This document shows, in pieces, positions 14,560 through 23,131 of a DNA stretch of 25,881 nt (positions within the stretch are counted from its first letter, which is position 1; the number at the start of each line of letters is the position of its first letter). Source of the stretch: Spirochaetota bacterium. Lineage in GTDB: Bacteria > Spirochaetota > Spirochaetia > Treponematales > Breznakiellaceae. The notes under the pieces were generated by a model that worked only from the letters and a program-made list of their open reading frames with translations, had not been told where the DNA came from and made no database searches. The position numbers were made by a program, and so were the translations under genes. Location: positions 1 to 25,881 of the forward strand of contig JAEXTK010000244.1 of assembly GCA_023406985.1 (NCBI GenBank), given 5' to 3'.

Positions 14560-16338
14560 ATGTTTGCCGAACAATGCATATCCGGGAGAACGTTCGTACC
14601 CGCGCTGGTCCTCATGGCGCTCATCGCAGCCGCGCCCGCGACTGCCCAAACGGAAAGCCCCGGCGCCGCTTCCGGCGCCTTCGTCGCCGCGGGCGTCGGC
14701 TCGGGCGAAAGCCAGACGGAGGCGGAGGACGCCGCCCGGCTGGACGCGGCGAACAACGTCGTCTTCAAGGAAATGCGCCGCGACGCCGTATACCGCGACC
14801 TCTTCGTGCCCGAGGCCTTCAAGAACGGTTGGTTCGAATCGACCCAAGCGACCAAGGACGGCCAAGGAAAATGGACTGCCACCGCGACCATCCGGGTGGA
14901 CGAGAGCCTCGCCGAGGCGCTGTACTACGGCCGCTATTCCACCACGGTCGGCGCCTTGCTCGACGAGGCGGAAGATGCGCTCCTCGCGATCCGCGCCCTC
15001 CAGGAGGCCGGCGGGTCGGCCGAGTCGAACGGAAAGCTCGGCGAGGCCGAGTCGGCCTATCGGCGGGCGGAGGCCAAGTCCGCGGAGACCATGCGCTACC
15101 TGGACCCCGTGGAGGACGCGGTCTTCTTCTCCTCCACCGGGAACCGGAAGGCGCCGGAGCTCAAGGTCCTCATCGTAGCCGCGAAAGCGGCCTGCGCGGA
15201 CGGCATCGCCCGGATCCGCGACGTGCAAGCACGGCTGGCCATGGACGCGGAGGCGCGGAACGTCCTCGACCTCCTGGATTCCGTGGAGGCCGAACTGGAG
15301 AACCTGGAAAAGACCGCCGACGCGCTCCATCCCCTCGCCGCCGCGCCGCGGTCGTACGAGACGCGCCTCCTGCGGCTCTCCCGCGACCGCGGCGACGACG
15401 CCCTGGAATCGCTGGGGCGCCGGCGCGGCCTCGTGAAGGAGCGGACGGCGGCCTTGAGCGCCGACATGACCTACCCGAAGACGCGGGCGAACCTCGTCCT
15501 GGACCGCATCGACGCCCTCGACGAGAGCCTCGCCACTTCCGTCCGGGCCATCGCCGCGGAACTCAGGAAGCGGACGCCCGCCGTCCGGTTCGCGACGTGG
15601 GCGGTCGCCCACGAGCCGCGCGACTACCTGTCGATCGGCTACCTCATCCCCGCGGGCATCACCCTCCTCGACGGCGGCACCGAGCGGGTCGAACTCGATC
15701 CGGTCTGGGACGCGCGGGCCGAGGGGGCCCTGCCCATGGGCGACGGAGGATTCTGGATCCGCGGCCGGCTCAAGTCGGGCGACGAGGACCTTACGGGCGC
15801 CTCGGACCGGACGACGACCATGGCGGTCGATATCGGCTTCTTCTCGGATCGGCTCATCGGCTTCGGGTTCCGGTGGGATTGGGCGCGTGAAGACAGCTCG
15901 GGAGACCGGAAAGATTCCATCCCCGCGATCGCGGTGACCTTCGGCGGGGTCGGGGAGGGGTTGGGCGAGACCACCTATGCCCCGCAGTGGACTCTGACGG
16001 CCGCCTGGGAATTCCCGGACCGCGACATCGAGGAGTTCGGGAGCGAGGCGATCCCCCTCGATCTCCTGAACGTCTCCCTCGATACGGTCATCCGCCCGTC
16101 GAGCTGGGTCCGCTTCGACGCGGACGCCTCTTTCCGCACGCGGACGCGGGAGTCGGTGGACTGGTGGATCGGCAGCGTCGGCGTCGGGATCGGCTTCCGC
16201 CTCCCCGTGCTCAAGCCCCTCTTGTGGCGGCTGCGCTGGGAAGGCTGCACGATCGCCCCGGTGCTGGACAACGAAATCGAGCGCGACGCGGCGAAGAGCA
16301 CCGGCGCCTTCCGCTTCGGCTTCGAGTATACCTTCTGA
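14560..16338 (+). CDS. exported helical plus barrel-like outer-membrane protein
   Basis: I do not recognise a named family. It has 592 residues. Residues 1-29 are a signal peptide (VPALVLMALIAAAPATAQ). Residues about 40-125 resemble the LPP20/FlgT-N type domain: a glycine-rich start (VGSGESQTEAEDAARLDA), a helix, and a strand pair ending in TATIRVD. Residues 126-345 are long charged helices, probably coiled coil. From about 350 the sequence turns to alternating aromatic and small residues and ends FGFEYTF, like the last strand of an outer-membrane barrel. I infer an outer-membrane protein with a periplasmic helical part. The start has no ribosome binding site, but the next in-frame Met would destroy the signal peptide. 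Confidence 0.75.
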   Translation: MFAEQCISGRTFVPALVLMALIAAAPATAQTESPGAASGAFVAAGVGSGESQTEAEDAARLDAANNVVFKEMRRDAVYRDLFVPEAFKNGWFESTQATKDGQGKWTATATIRVDESLAEALYYGRYSTTVGALLDEAEDALLAIRALQEAGGSAESNGKLGEAESAYRRAEAKSAETMRYLDPVEDAVFFSSTGNRKAPELKVLIVAAKAACADGIARIRDVQARLAMDAEARNVLDLLDSVEAELENLEKTADALHPLAAAPRSYETRLLRLSRDRGDDALESLGRRRGLVKERTAALSADMTYPKTRANLVLDRIDALDESLATSVRAIAAELRKRTPAVRFATWAVAHEPRDYLSIGYLIPAGITLLDGGTERVELDPVWDARAEGALPMGDGGFWIRGRLKSGDEDLTGASDRTTTMAVDIGFFSDRLIGFGFRWDWAREDSSGDRKDSIPAIAVTFGGVGEGLGETTYAPQWTLTAAWEFPDRDIEEFGSEAIPLDLLNVSLDTVIRPSSWVRFDADASFRTRTRESVDWWIGSVGVGIGFRLPVLKPLLWRLRWEGCTIAPVLDNEIERDAAKSTGAFRFGFEYTF

Positions 16339-16363
16339 ACCGGAGGGCTGGAGGCGGCCGGCG

Positions 16364-16403
16364 GGCCGAGAGCGGCCTGAGGCGGCCGAGAGCGGCCTGA
16401 GGC
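16364..16403. repeat. two tandem 20-bp units, each a small hairpin
   Basis: Two exact copies of a 20-bp unit lie head to tail (16364-16383 and 16384-16403), with partial copies at both ends. Each unit contains GGCCG-AGAG-CGGCC, a 5-bp hairpin with a 4-base loop. They fill the gap between the convergent barrel-protein and pyrH genes. There is no T run on either strand, so termination is possible but not evident. Confidence 0.8.
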
Positions 16404-16415
16404 GGCCGCCCCCGG

Positions 16416-17099
16416 TCAGCCGATGATCGTTCCTACGAAATTTTCCCCGCGGAGCAGCGCGCGGAGGTTGTCCAAGTCGCGGCCCGCGGCGCAGACGACC
16501 TTGATGCCGATCTTGGCCGCATGGCGACTCGCCACCGGATCGAAGGGGACGTTCTTGCCCGGCGTCCATTCCTCGCCGACCATGGAGCGGAAGTCGGCCC
16601 AGGAGATGGCGTCGATGGGTTTCGCGTCGGGGTTTTTCTTGGGATCGTCGGTATACACCTTGGCGATGTTGGAAAGGTTCACCACCTTGTCCGCCTGGAA
16701 CCGTTCGGCCAGGAGCACCGCGTCGTAGTCCGACGAGAAGCCCGGCTTCCAGCCCGCGGCGACGAGGACTCGTCCGACGAAGGGACCGACCTGGGTGGGA
16801 TCGATCACGACGTCCTGGGTGCACCACTCGCTCATGACCGCCCTGAGCAGCTGCGCGTTGAGCCGCGTGGCCATGACGCCGATCCAGTCCGCCTGATCGT
16901 CCGTGCCGCCACCCGAGACCTCCCGGTACGCCTTCTGCCAGGCCCGCGCGGGGCCGCCGCCACCGACCACGAAAATGAATCGACGCTTCTCGTCTTCCGC
17001 GAGCAGGTCGCGCACGAGCGCGACGAACGAGGCAAGGAAAGCCGCATCCGCGGTTTCCGGGGCGACGATCGATCCCCCGAGTGACACTACCGTTACCAT
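16416..17099 (-). CDS. pyrH: UMP kinase (archaeal/spirochaete type)
   Basis: A 227-residue amino-acid-kinase-fold enzyme that converts UMP to UDP with ATP in pyrimidine nucleotide synthesis. Motifs are SLGGSIVAP (6-14), the glycine-rich VVGGGGPAR (44-52), NLSNIAKVYTDDPKKNPDAK (141-160) and PGKNVPFDPVAS (180-191). The wording is that of the archaeal and spirochaete UMP kinase family, distinct from the common bacterial PyrH of about 240 residues, and is useful taxonomic evidence. I chose the ATG at 17099, preceded by AGGCGG, instead of an upstream GTG that would start inside the end of the preceding gene. It is the last gene of the cysS-sigma run, 19 bases after the lipoprotein stop. Confidence 0.92.
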   Translation of the reverse strand: MVTVVSLGGSIVAPETADAAFLASFVALVRDLLAEDEKRRFIFVVGGGGPARAWQKAYREVSGGGTDDQADWIGVMATRLNAQLLRAVMSEWCTQDVVIDPTQVGPFVGRVLVAAGWKPGFSSDYDAVLLAERFQADKVVNLSNIAKVYTDDPKKNPDAKPIDAISWADFRSMVGEEWTPGKNVPFDPVASRHAAKIGIKVVCAAGRDLDNLRALLRGENFVGTIIG

Positions 17100-17118
17100 A
17101 GGTCCGCCTTTCAGTACG

Positions 17119-18750
17119 TCAGTATACACCGGTCACGGTGATATCGCTCCAGAGCGATGAATAGGATTCCAGTCCGCCGACCGCTTCTTCCCAGACCGTC
17201 TGGAACGCGTAGCCCCGCTCCCTGGACGCGATCCTGCCGCGCGGATCCATGGGGGAAAGCACCGAGAGTCCGCGGGAGAAGACGATGCGCTGGCTGTCCA
17301 GATTGCCGAAGTAGTATTCCTTGGCGTCCGCGGGCAGGACGAACCCGGCGGGGGCGGCCCGGGCGCCGAGCGCCGGATCCACGGGAACCCAGCCGAATCC
17401 GTCGATCCAGAACTCGGCCCAGAAATGGCGCGTCGCCGAACGGCTCTTGTCCACGAGGAACCCGGCGTCGCTCAAGGCGGGGACGTCCACGGCGCGGGCG
17501 AGCGCGCAGAAGAGCAGGGAGGCGGAGTAGGCGTCCGCGCGCTTCGCGGCGAGCGCCTCCAAGGCTCCGCCGGTTCCCCCGGCCGAGGTGACGGCGATCT
17601 CCGCTACCATCCAGTCGTAGATCTTCCTGGCTTTGAGGTAGGGATTCTTTTCCTTGCCGACGATCTGCTCCGCCGTCCGGACGATTTCCCGCGCATCCGC
17701 GGGTATGAGCGAGGTGGAGCCGCGGTACGCGGAGCGGACGGGCGAGTCCGCATCGATCTTTATCGCCGGGGGTTTCACGCGGGTCTCCACGGCGTAGACG
17801 TCCACGAGGTAGGACAGGGTGACGGTCGCGCTCGCGCCTTCGGCCAGATCCTTGATCTGGTACAAGGCGGCCCCCCGATGGCCCTCCACGAAGGGGTCCA
17901 TGCTCCGGGAAAGCAACTTCGCGTTGCGCTGCGACGGCCCGACGATCGGCTGCGGCACCCAGAGATACAGGCTGTTCGATCCGGTCGCCCGGGATATCTT
18001 CACGTCCACCGAATAGTTGAACACGAAGCTGCGCTTATCCTTGAAGGTCTTCGTGCCGGGCCGGTCGATGGTCTCGAAGAAGACCGGCGCGGCGTCGCCG
18101 CGGCCGGTAGAGACGGTGAGGTTGCCGCTCACGGCTCCGTCGGGGACCCGCACGCGGATTTCGCGGTCGCTCCAGAGTTCGTACGCGAATTCGATATCCG
18201 AAGCCTCGATCGAGTCGGGCGCGCGGATCTCGGCCGGAGCCGAGGGCGCCTCTTCCGCGTCCCAGGTGAAGCGCACGGAACCGTTTTCCCTGGACGCCCC
18301 GAAGTTGCGCCCGGAGATGACGATGGCGTCCCCGACGCGGCCCGCCGCGGGCTCGAGGGCGAGGATGCGCGGCGCGACGCCCGAATCTTCGGTGGAGACG
18401 GGCAGGGGCATGGAATCGCGGTTGGTGAACAGGGCGGCGTTGCTCTTCCTGCCCGAGGCGTGCACGTACACGAGGCCCGATTCGCCGAAGTCCGGTATGC
18501 GGACGGCGATGCGGTCGTTCTTCCATTCGATGTACGAGGAGGCGGTGGGCGCGATCCCGGCTATGGTCACCCGGTTCTCGCCGCGTTCGGCGCCGAAACC
18601 CGAGCCTTGGATGGTGAGGACCTCGCCCATCTTCCCGATGCGCGGATCGATGGTAACGATCCGCGGCCCGCGGCCGAAGCAGGCCGTGAAAACGAGGGTC
18701 GCCGCGAAAACCGCTCCGCGGATCGCGTATTTGGTGCGGCCGCTCCTCAT
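17119..18750 (-). CDS. lipoprotein with two TIG domains and a transglutaminase-like domain
   Basis: A 543-residue lipoprotein. The signal ends in FTAC (lipidated Cys24). Two IPT/TIG Ig-like domains lie at about 29-110 and 127-226 (both with the IxPxxGxxG...IxGxxF pattern). A beta-rich region follows, then a transglutaminase-like domain at about 355-465. His442 (RHFWAEFW) and Asp458 (WVPVDPALG) are at the expected catalytic positions, but the position where the nucleophile Cys should stand is Ala407 in ADAYSASLLF; the nearest Cys415 is eight residues later. It may be a non-catalytic binding module. Its ATGA overlaps the stop of the preceding gene, implying coupled translation. It probably faces the periplasm. 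Confidence 0.85.
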   Translation of the reverse strand: MRSGRTKYAIRGAVFAATLVFTACFGRGPRIVTIDPRIGKMGEVLTIQGSGFGAERGENRVTIAGIAPTASSYIEWKNDRIAVRIPDFGESGLVYVHASGRKSNAALFTNRDSMPLPVSTEDSGVAPRILALEPAAGRVGDAIVISGRNFGASRENGSVRFTWDAEEAPSAPAEIRAPDSIEASDIEFAYELWSDREIRVRVPDGAVSGNLTVSTGRGDAAPVFFETIDRPGTKTFKDKRSFVFNYSVDVKISRATGSNSLYLWVPQPIVGPSQRNAKLLSRSMDPFVEGHRGAALYQIKDLAEGASATVTLSYLVDVYAVETRVKPPAIKIDADSPVRSAYRGSTSLIPADAREIVRTAEQIVGKEKNPYLKARKIYDWMVAEIAVTSAGGTGGALEALAAKRADAYSASLLFCALARAVDVPALSDAGFLVDKSRSATRHFWAEFWIDGFGWVPVDPALGARAAPAGFVLPADAKEYYFGNLDSQRIVFSRGLSVLSPMDPRGRIASRERGYAFQTVWEEAVGGLESYSSLWSDITVTGVY

Positions 18751-19499
18751 TCGCTCAGTCGCTCATCGCCGGCCTGCGGGACGGGCTGTTTGCGGCTGTC
18801 CGCCGCGGAACCGCCCTTGGATGGCGCGGCTTTCTTGAGGATATCCTCGGTCCTGAAGTCGTCCCCTTCGGTCACGAGCGCGCGCGCGGCGTCTTTCGCC
18901 GAGGTTCGCGTCTCCCCGCCCTTGGCGTCGGCGGGAACCTTGGGTTGCGGCCCGCTCTTCGCTTCGGGCGCGCTCTTCGTATCCACGGAGGGCTTCGCCT
19001 CTTCCGCGGGCAGGTCGCCCGGATTTTCCTCTCCCTGATACGGTTTGAGCACTATCTGGATCTCGATGCGCGCCTCGTTGTTGCCTTTATTGGAGCCGAG
19101 CGGGAAGTAGTAGACGCGTTCGCCGAATTCGATGGGGATGGTCTCCATCGTGGTCTGGTACCGTAGCCCCGCGTCCTTCGTGTCGACCCAAACTTGGCCC
19201 TGGGCCACGAGCACCTGCCGACCGTCATCCTTCTTGTACGGGGTGAATTGGACGAGCACGACGACGTTGGTGCCGACGAGTTTCAGCGAGACGGGGCGGC
19301 CGGGTATGGTGACGCGGGAGCTCGTCTTGTTCCAGACTTCGTCGGCGCCCCGCTCGACGACCCGCGCGACGATGTCCAGCACCACGGCGCGGTCCTTGAG
19401 CGCGGATAATATCTCTCCCTTGTTTTCCTGGGCCGCCGCAGCGGAGACTGCGAACAGGATGAAGGCGGCGCCGAATACGGGAGCGGCTCGCGATCTCAT
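18747..19499 (-). CDS. conserved exported protein of unknown function
   Basis: I do not recognise this protein. It has 250 residues: a signal peptide at 1-23 (AAFILFAVSAAAAQE), a globular domain of about 130 residues that looks beta-rich (strands such as SLKLVGTNVVVLVQFTP and RIEIQIVLKPY), and a low-complexity tail from about 155 rich in Lys, Ala, Glu, Asp and Pro, which could be disordered and interact with the wall or other proteins. Its ATG shares one base with the anti-sigma stop (TGATG), and its own stop overlaps the next start by four bases. It is therefore locked into the sigma/anti-sigma operon and may be a target or sensor of that system. Confidence 0.85.
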   Translation of the reverse strand: MRSRAAPVFGAAFILFAVSAAAAQENKGEILSALKDRAVVLDIVARVVERGADEVWNKTSSRVTIPGRPVSLKLVGTNVVVLVQFTPYKKDDGRQVLVAQGQVWVDTKDAGLRYQTTMETIPIEFGERVYYFPLGSNKGNNEARIEIQIVLKPYQGEENPGDLPAEEAKPSVDTKSAPEAKSGPQPKVPADAKGGETRTSAKDAARALVTEGDDFRTEDILKKAAPSKGGSAADSRKQPVPQAGDERLSE

Positions 19500-20074
19500 C
19501 AGGGCGCGCTTCTCCGCACGTAGTCCGCGGCGCGGACGAACGCCGGCTCGCCTGAGGGGGTGAAGCTCTGGCTCTCGGGGAGCTGGATGATCACGATGTT
19601 CGTTGAGGCGTCCTGGGCCTCGAGGTAGCTCAAGACGCCGGCCATATCGGATACGGGGATGGCGCCCTGGACGTCGGAGGCGATCCTCGCGACTTCGCGG
19701 TCCTTGGATACGCCGGCTACCACCGGTCCGCCGACGAAGGCCGCCGCGGTCGCCACCACGAGGACCGCGGCGATGGCCGCGGGCAGCGGCAGCACGAGGG
19801 TGCGCCGCCAGCCCTTGTTCGGGCGCCGGGCGGCGTTGTCCAAGCCGACGACGTTCCGCCAGACGCGGGCCTTGGCCGCTTCCATGCGCTCGGCCGAGGG
19901 CGTCTCCGTCCCGCCGGCCGCCGATCCGCCGGTCCTACCCCCGACTGCTCGGTACACGTCGAGCCGCCGGGAACATTCGAGGCAGGAGGCGAGGTGCGAT
20001 TCCAGCTTTTCGCGCCACGGGGACGGGAGTTCCCCGTCCAGGTAAACGGAAAGCAGTTGACGATCAGGACACAT
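19499..20074 (-). CDS. zinc-finger anti-sigma factor
   Basis: A 191-residue membrane anti-sigma factor. The N-terminal domain has the ZAS signature: Cys2, then His27, Cys31 and Cys34 (HLASCLEC), which holds zinc and grips the sigma factor. A hydrophobic span at about 93-121 is the single membrane segment, and a short domain follows outside (about 122-191). Regulation probably works by proteolysis or conformational change in response to an envelope or redox signal, as in related systems; that is inference. The ATG overlaps the end of the sigma gene by 11 bases, a classic arrangement for a sigma/anti-sigma pair. Confidence 0.9.
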   Translation of the reverse strand: MCPDRQLLSVYLDGELPSPWREKLESHLASCLECSRRLDVYRAVGGRTGGSAAGGTETPSAERMEAAKARVWRNVVGLDNAARRPNKGWRRTLVLPLPAAIAAVLVVATAAAFVGGPVVAGVSKDREVARIASDVQGAIPVSDMAGVLSYLEAQDASTNIVIIQLPESQSFTPSGEPAFVRAADYVRRSAP

Positions 20075-20597
20075 GCGTACCGTCCTTGCCGATCAACGCG
20101 GCCAATCGTTCGCGCGCCCGGAACACCCGGACTTTCACGTTGCCCTCGCTGATGCCGAGGGCGCGGCCGATCTCTTTATAATTCAGTTCACCGTATTCCT
20201 TCAATATCAGCACCGTCCGTAAATTCTCCGGCAACAGGTCCAAGGCGGCTTTCACCTCGTGGCGGGTCTCCTCCTTGAGGTAGACGCCCTCGCCGGTTTC
20301 CTGCTCCCGCCGGTCCTCGCGGAAGGCGCGCTGATACGCTTTGCGTTCGCGTTCCTTCCGTTTGGCGTAGTTCAGCGAGCCGTTCTTCACGACCCGGATG
20401 AGCCAGTATTTCGCTTCCTCCGCGTTCGGGAAACTCATGCCCTTTTCATGGAGGCGCGAAAAGGCGTCCTGGCAAAGATCCTCGGCGGCTTCCTCGGTCC
20501 CCGCGATCCTGAAGGCGACCCTGAAGAGGATAGGGAACGCCGAATCGTAGAGACGACGGAAATCCGCCTGGGACCGTGCCCCATTGCCTAGAAACAA
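20064..20597 (-). CDS. ECF RNA polymerase sigma factor
   Basis: A 177-residue ECF sigma factor. Region 2 spans about 14-80 (DFRRLYDSAF ... AEDLCQDAFSRL ... YWLIRVVKN), followed by a basic, acidic-patch linker to about 112, and region 4 spans about 113-168 (LPENLRTVLILKEYGELNYKEIGRALGISEGNVKVRVFRARERL), with the helix-turn-helix. I chose a TTG start at 20595-20597, which has GGAG six bases upstream and is in frame; the open frame continues upstream into the cysS gene, with no sigma homology. It starts 37 bases after cysS. The downstream anti-sigma gene overlaps it. ECF sigma factors often regulate their own operon; no matching promoter motif could be verified by eye. Confidence 0.9.
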   Translation of the reverse strand: MFLGNGARSQADFRRLYDSAFPILFRVAFRIAGTEEAAEDLCQDAFSRLHEKGMSFPNAEEAKYWLIRVVKNGSLNYAKRKERERKAYQRAFREDRREQETGEGVYLKEETRHEVKAALDLLPENLRTVLILKEYGELNYKEIGRALGISEGNVKVRVFRARERLAALIGKDGTHVS

Positions 20598-20634
20598 AGC
20601 ATGGCTCCGATCGTTACAGCCGCTCCGGCCATAT

Positions 20635-22080
20635 TCACGCGCGCCGCCACGTGGTCCCCGCGGGCCCGTCCGCCAGGATGACGCCGCGTTCCTTGAGGGC
20701 GTTCCGCACGGCGTCCGCGGCGGCGAAATCCCGCGCCTTCTTCGCCTCGGTCCGCTTGGCGATGAGCGCCTCCACCTCGGCCACGAACGCCGGGTCCTCG
20801 TCCGCGTTCGCCGCACCGGCGGCCGCCTCTTCCGCGAGCTTGAGGCCGAAGACCCGGTCCATGTCGAACGCGAGGCGGAGCGCCTCCGCGGCGTCCAGGT
20901 CGCCGTCCCGCACGAGGCCCCAGAGTTCGGCGAGCGCGCGGGGAGTGGAGAGGTCTTCGTTCAGGGCCGCGTCGAAGGCGTCCAGATAGGCCCTTCCTTT
21001 TTCGGAAAGCGCGGCGCGGTCAAGGGACGCGTTCGGCGGGGCACCGCCGGCCTTCTCCGCGAGGAGGCGGATGCGTTCGGTGAGGGCCTTCCGCGCGTTG
21101 CGGGCGCCGTCCAAGGCATCGTACGAGAACTGGAGCTGGCTGCGGTAGTGGCCGCCCAGGAGGAAGTAGCGGTAATCCAGGGGGTGGTACCCCGCGTCCA
21201 CGAGCGACTGGAGGGTGAGGAAGCCGCCCTTCGACTTGGACATCTTGTCCTTGCCCATGACGAGGAATTCGTTGTGGACCCAGTACTTCACCCAGCGCTT
21301 CCCGGTCGCGGACTCGCTCTGGGCGATCTCGTTCGTGTGGTGGATGGGGATGTGGTCGATGCCGCCCGCGTGGATGTCGAAGCTTTCGCCGAGGTAGCGC
21401 ATGCTCATCGCGGAGCATTCGATGTGCCACCCGGGATATCCGCGGCCCCAGGGGCTATCCCAGGTCAGGGCCTGGTTCTCGAACTTGCTCTTGGTGAACC
21501 ACAGGGCGAAGTCCAGGGGATTGCGCTTGTTCTCGTCCACGCCGATGCGCGCGCCGGCCTTGAGGTCGTCCAGCTTGAGGCGCGCGAGCTCGCCGTAGGC
21601 GGGGAATTTCGTGATGTCGAAGTAGAGGTTGCCGCCGGCCGAATACGTGTAGCCGTTCGCCTCGATGCGCACGATGAGGGCGATCATGTCGGCGATGTGT
21701 TCGGTGGCCTTGCAGACGACGTCGGGCCGCTCGATGTTGAGGGCCGCGGTGTCCTTGAAGAAGGCGTCCGTATAGAAGGCCGCGACCTCCAGGACGCTCT
21801 TGCCGCGTTCCTCGGCGCTCTTCACCATCTTGTCGTCGCCGGTGTCGACGTCGCCGGTGAGGTGGCCGACGTCGGTGACGTTCATGACGTGGGTGACCTT
21901 CATCCCGGCGCGGCGCAGGGTCCGCACGAGGATGTCGTGGGTCACGTAGGCCCGGAGGTTGCCGATGTGCGCGTAGTTGTAGACCGTCGGACCGCACCCG
22001 TAGAAACCGGCCGTGCCCTCGACGAGGGGGACGAAGGGTTCGACGGTCCGGCTGAGGGTGTTGTAAAGCGAAAGCGCCAT
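20635..22080 (-). CDS. cysS: cysteinyl-tRNA synthetase
   Basis: A 481-residue class I aminoacyl-tRNA synthetase that charges tRNA-Cys. The HIGH motif appears as HIGN (38-41) and KMSKS is at 279-283. Zinc-binding residues match the E. coli set: Cys29, Cys222 (WHIECSAMS), His247 and Glu251. The C-terminal anticodon-binding helical domain runs to the end. GGAGG precedes the ATG by eight bases. It heads the minus-strand run that includes the sigma/anti-sigma pair and pyrH, and is divergent from murB across 94 bases. Confidence 0.97.
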   Translation of the reverse strand: MALSLYNTLSRTVEPFVPLVEGTAGFYGCGPTVYNYAHIGNLRAYVTHDILVRTLRRAGMKVTHVMNVTDVGHLTGDVDTGDDKMVKSAEERGKSVLEVAAFYTDAFFKDTAALNIERPDVVCKATEHIADMIALIVRIEANGYTYSAGGNLYFDITKFPAYGELARLKLDDLKAGARIGVDENKRNPLDFALWFTKSKFENQALTWDSPWGRGYPGWHIECSAMSMRYLGESFDIHAGGIDHIPIHHTNEIAQSESATGKRWVKYWVHNEFLVMGKDKMSKSKGGFLTLQSLVDAGYHPLDYRYFLLGGHYRSQLQFSYDALDGARNARKALTERIRLLAEKAGGAPPNASLDRAALSEKGRAYLDAFDAALNEDLSTPRALAELWGLVRDGDLDAAEALRLAFDMDRVFGLKLAEEAAAGAANADEDPAFVAEVEALIAKRTEAKKARDFAAADAVRNALKERGVILADGPAGTTWRRA

Positions 22081-22174
22081 TGGTCCTCCAGGACGGCCCC
22101 GCGCCGCGGCGAAGGGGCTCCGTTGCCGCGGCGGCTATCCGATGGAGCCGACGCTGCGGTAGAATAGGGACGAT

Positions 22175-23131
22175 ATGGTTACCGTACGGAAATTGTTCGA
22201 AAAAATCAATATAGGGAACGAATTCGGCGGCGATCTGCGCTTCGACGAGCCCCTCGCCCCGCATACCACGTTCCGCGTCGGCGGGCCGGCCGACGCGTGG
22301 TTCCGGCCGTCGGGCCCGGCCGCGGTGGAGGCCATGGCGAAGGTGCTCCGCGCGGCGGCCGCGGAGGGCATCCCGGCCTTCGTCCTCGGCGGGGGCGCCA
22401 ACGTGGTCGTCGCCGACCGCGGCGTCCGCGGGGTGGTGATCGACACGACCGGCTGGGTCGGCTGCGAGTTCGGAGGCGGCCGGGAAAGGACCGTCCGCGT
22501 ACGCGCGGGAACCGCGGTGGACGACGCGGCGGAGGAGTGCGCCGGCCGTTCGTCCGCCGGCCTGGAATTCCTCGCGGGGATGCCGGGTTCCATCGGCGGC
22601 GCGGTCTGGATGAACGCCCGCTGTTACGGTAAGTCGATCTCGGATGTTCTCTTGGAGACCGAGATCCTGGACGAGTCGCTCGACCTCGTGACCGTCCCGT
22701 TCAGGGCCGAGGATTTTTCGTATAAGCGGAGTCCCTTCCAAACCCGGTCGGCGCTCATCGTCGCGGCCCGGTTCCGCCTGGAAGACCGGAGCGCGGAGGA
22801 GCTCCGCGCCGAGATGGAAAAGTATCGCGCGGACCGCGTGGCCAAGGGGCACTACCGCCTGCCGTCCGCGGGCTCGGCGTTCAAGAACGATTACGCCTTC
22901 GGCGTTCCGACCGGCAAGATCGTGGATGAACTCGGCTTGCGCGGTCTGCAGATCGGCGGGGCCCGCGTCGCGGATTGGCACGGGAACATCATCGTCAATA
23001 CGGGAAACGCCGCGGCCGCCGACATCCGCGCCCTCGTGGAGGAAGTCGCCCGGCGGGTCCGCGCGGAGAGGGGGCTCGTCCTGGAAAGCGAAATACTCTT
23101 CGTCGGCGATTGGGAGACGGACCGACGCTGA
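22175..23131 (+). CDS. murB: UDP-N-acetylenolpyruvoylglucosamine reductase
   Basis: A 318-residue FAD enzyme that reduces UDP-GlcNAc-enolpyruvate to UDP-MurNAc with NADPH in peptidoglycan synthesis. Motifs are TTFRVGGPAD (31-40), LGGGAN (71-76), GMPGSIGGAVWMNA (135-148), YKRSPF (183-188), and SAGSAFKN (231-238), where Ser234 is the likely proton donor and Glu306 (ESEILFVG) the second catalytic residue. The length is on the short side of the family but complete. A TAGAAT (22160-22165) lies just before the ATG, with AGGGA as a possible weak ribosome binding site, so the leader may be only a few bases long. It is divergent from cysS. Confidence 0.95.
   Translation: MVTVRKLFEKINIGNEFGGDLRFDEPLAPHTTFRVGGPADAWFRPSGPAAVEAMAKVLRAAAAEGIPAFVLGGGANVVVADRGVRGVVIDTTGWVGCEFGGGRERTVRVRAGTAVDDAAEECAGRSSAGLEFLAGMPGSIGGAVWMNARCYGKSISDVLLETEILDESLDLVTVPFRAEDFSYKRSPFQTRSALIVAARFRLEDRSAEELRAEMEKYRADRVAKGHYRLPSAGSAFKNDYAFGVPTGKIVDELGLRGLQIGGARVADWHGNIIVNTGNAAAADIRALVEEVARRVRAERGLVLESEILFVGDWETDRR

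Noticed and set aside
14467..16827. 786-codon minus-strand open frame opposite the barrel-like protein
   Set aside because: It spans three real genes, has no domain or signal sequence, and its composition is that of a shadow frame.
20584..22167. 527-codon plus-strand open frame opposite cysS
   Set aside because: cysS on the minus strand has all family motifs; the plus frame is repetitive and unmatched.
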